A DNA stretch of 43,643 bases, taken from Rhodospirillaceae bacterium. Lineage in GTDB: Bacteria > Pseudomonadota > Alphaproteobacteria > Rhodospirillales > UBA2165. Shown piece after piece: positions 42,728 to 43,643 of the stretch. The stretch is taken from the NCBI GenBank assembly GCA_018674495.1, contig JABHAA010000116.1, positions 1 to 43,643 on the forward strand. The letters are read 5' to 3'. The notes under the pieces are model-generated. The model worked only from the letters and a program-made list of their open reading frames with translations, ran no database searches and was not told where the DNA came from. Position numbers and translations under genes: made by a program. How positions within the stretch are numbered: position 1 is the stretch's first letter; each line of letters starts with the position of its first letter.

Positions 42728-43261
42728 TGATATTATTCATTATTCAATTATTCACATTAACATCACAAAAAAATATATAGAAATACTTCAATGCCTTAAG
42801 GTGAGCCAGTTTCACAATTCACTCACAAAAACCAAGTTCCAATCGAGCAGATTTGAACAATATCCTGCAATCAATTACCAACAGCAACCACCCCAAATAG
42901 TTTTCAGATTATTCTCTCCAAGGGGCGTTTCTCCGAAGATAAAGCATAAATACACTATGACAAAGAGCACTGCTTCACTGACAAGGTAGATGGGAGAAGA
43001 TCAATACATCGCTTTGTAAGCAGTTCTATTTAGATGATTTTCGAAGTTGGAGGAATGAAAACTACCAACGGTTATTGATGTGTTTACATCACAGCAATTC
43101 GAAACATCTAGCGAAACGAAATGGAGCAATACGATATGGAGAATGATCATGTGACAATAAGAAACAACGAAAAATATCGCTACATAAGCTGACCGAAGGG
43201 AAGCTCTTGCCAGCATGGCAAGCAATCAACCACAGCAACATCAACTACCGAAAGGGACAAC
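42728..43261. other. AT-rich stretch with no convincing gene
   Basis: These 534 bases are strikingly more AT-rich than all sequence before them; the change comes right at the hydantoinase start codon. Stops are frequent in all frames. Short frames seen but not supported are 42801-42989 (plus, GTG start), 43001-43225 (minus, hydrophobic) and 43121-43192 (plus, 23 codons). ACAGCAA recurs at 42881, 43091 and 43232, and a short perfect hairpin lies at 43206-43222. It may be the upstream region or origin of the element whose replication-like gene follows, but nothing proves this. Confidence 0.6.
43206..43222 (+). repeat. Perfect 7-bp inverted repeat upstream of the Rep-like gene
   Basis: CTTGCCA and TGGCAAG flank a three-base loop (GCA). 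No T-run follows, so it does not look like an intrinsic terminator. It sits 40 bases before the start of the Rep-like frame; rolling-circle origins often contain such a hairpin near the rep gene. Confidence 0.6.
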
Positions 43262-43643
43262 ATGCAGAACAGGGAATATTTGAAATATGATCAATTTGTA
43301 GCAGGTGTGGACCAGAATTTGACAGCCCATATGAACGAGACCGGTGCAGTACCTTACTTCCTTACAGTGACCTACAAACCGTATGAAAAATTTTGGACCA
43401 GTGCCGATCCAATTTTAGGAAAATCAATTTTGAAATCGTTTGAAAATTGCTATGCACGATTGATGGATGGAAAAACGATACTAGGCAACAACTACAATCG
43501 AAAAGGCCGATCCAAACCGCCAACATATGCTTTCCTGGATTATCCATCCACCAAGTATAACCGTAAAACAGATGGATTTTCATATTTCCAAAGAATGAAA
43601 CTTCAAAAGGGTCATCCAGAACTTACACCCCACATTCACTCTA
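43262..43643 (+). CDS. 5' part of a possible rolling-circle-type replication protein (runs off window)
   Basis: An ATG at 43262 opens a frame with no stop for the remaining 127 codons. AAAGG six bases upstream is a fair ribosome-binding site. The visible residues include PYFLTVTYKPYEKFW (31-45), PTYAFLDYPSTK (87-98) and, at the very edge, LTPHIHS with a His-x-His pair at 124 and 126. A beta strand followed by a later His-hydrophobic-His is the layout of HUH endonucleases such as rolling-circle Rep proteins, relaxases and some transposases. The catalytic tyrosine would lie beyond the window. Codon use is AT-rich (about 39% GC over these bases), unlike every other gene here, which suggests transfer. 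The family call is tentative. Confidence 0.5.
   Translation, partial: MQNREYLKYDQFVAGVDQNLTAHMNETGAVPYFLTVTYKPYEKFWTSADPILGKSILKSFENCYARLMDGKTILGNNYNRKGRSKPPTYAFLDYPSTKYNRKTDGFSYFQRMKLQKGHPELTPHIHS

Noticed and set aside
42801..42989. A 62-codon plus-strand frame starting at GTG in the AT-rich block
   Set aside because: Low-complexity Gln/Ser/Lys-rich translation, GTG start and no support; probably chance.
43001..43225. A hydrophobic 74-codon minus-strand frame in the AT-rich block
   Set aside because: No ribosome-binding site and no clear signal or membrane layout; AT-rich DNA read this way readily gives hydrophobic residues. Kept only as a note.

Overview
The window reads as a stretch of an alphaproteobacterial chromosome, most like Rhodospirillales and relatives. 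The signs are: base composition that looks like roughly 60% GC over nearly the whole window; the gene order zapE-mdh-sucC-sucD-sucA-sucB-lpdA; an F1-only ATP synthase operon (atpHAGDC with no F0 genes beside it); and a xerC-DUF484 / fsa / priA block between them. No rRNA, tRNA or CRISPR array was recognised.

Region 1 (1-11616) is central metabolism. After the tail of a PaiB-like FMN-binding protein come a TerB-like protein and the ATPase ZapE. Then follows one long same-strand run encoding malate dehydrogenase, both succinyl-CoA synthetase subunits, and the three enzymes of the 2-oxoglutarate dehydrogenase complex (E1, an E2 with two lipoyl domains, and E3), closed by a small SpoIIAA/STAS-like protein. 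Together these catalyse 2-oxoglutarate to succinyl-CoA to succinate, and malate to oxaloacetate. Region 2 (11622-17686) is mainly minus strand: a small membrane-anchored protein, a fumarylacetoacetate-hydrolase-family enzyme, XerC, a DUF484 protein and a transaldolase-like protein, with priA divergent from the last. Region 3 (17881-22849) is the F1 ATP synthase operon. A secreted DUF2141 protein and a TPR adenylate-cyclase-like protein converge after it.

Region 4 (25147-42727) is an accessory catabolic region. It holds an enoyl-CoA hydratase, a Rieske oxygenase, and a four-gene minus-strand operon (acyl-CoA ligase, thioesterase, MDR oxidoreductase, glyoxalase-like protein). A UbiD-family decarboxylase and an HpaB-family flavin monooxygenase are divergent from that operon. 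An orphan Hpt / response-regulator pair follows, then an orphan molybdenum hydroxylase large subunit, an isochorismatase-like amidohydrolase and a fused hydantoinase/5-oxoprolinase. By family, these suit breakdown of an aromatic acid and of a nitrogen heterocycle or lactam. The substrates are inferred; nothing in the sequence names them.

Region 5 (42728-43643) differs sharply in composition: the last 382 bases are about 39% GC by hand count. Its first ~530 bases hold no convincing gene. Then an open frame with a ribosome-binding site runs off the window end. Its visible 127 residues end in a His-x-His motif and look to me like the N-terminal part of a rolling-circle-type replication protein. 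This is the best candidate for mobile DNA here, although a chimeric assembly join cannot be excluded from one window.
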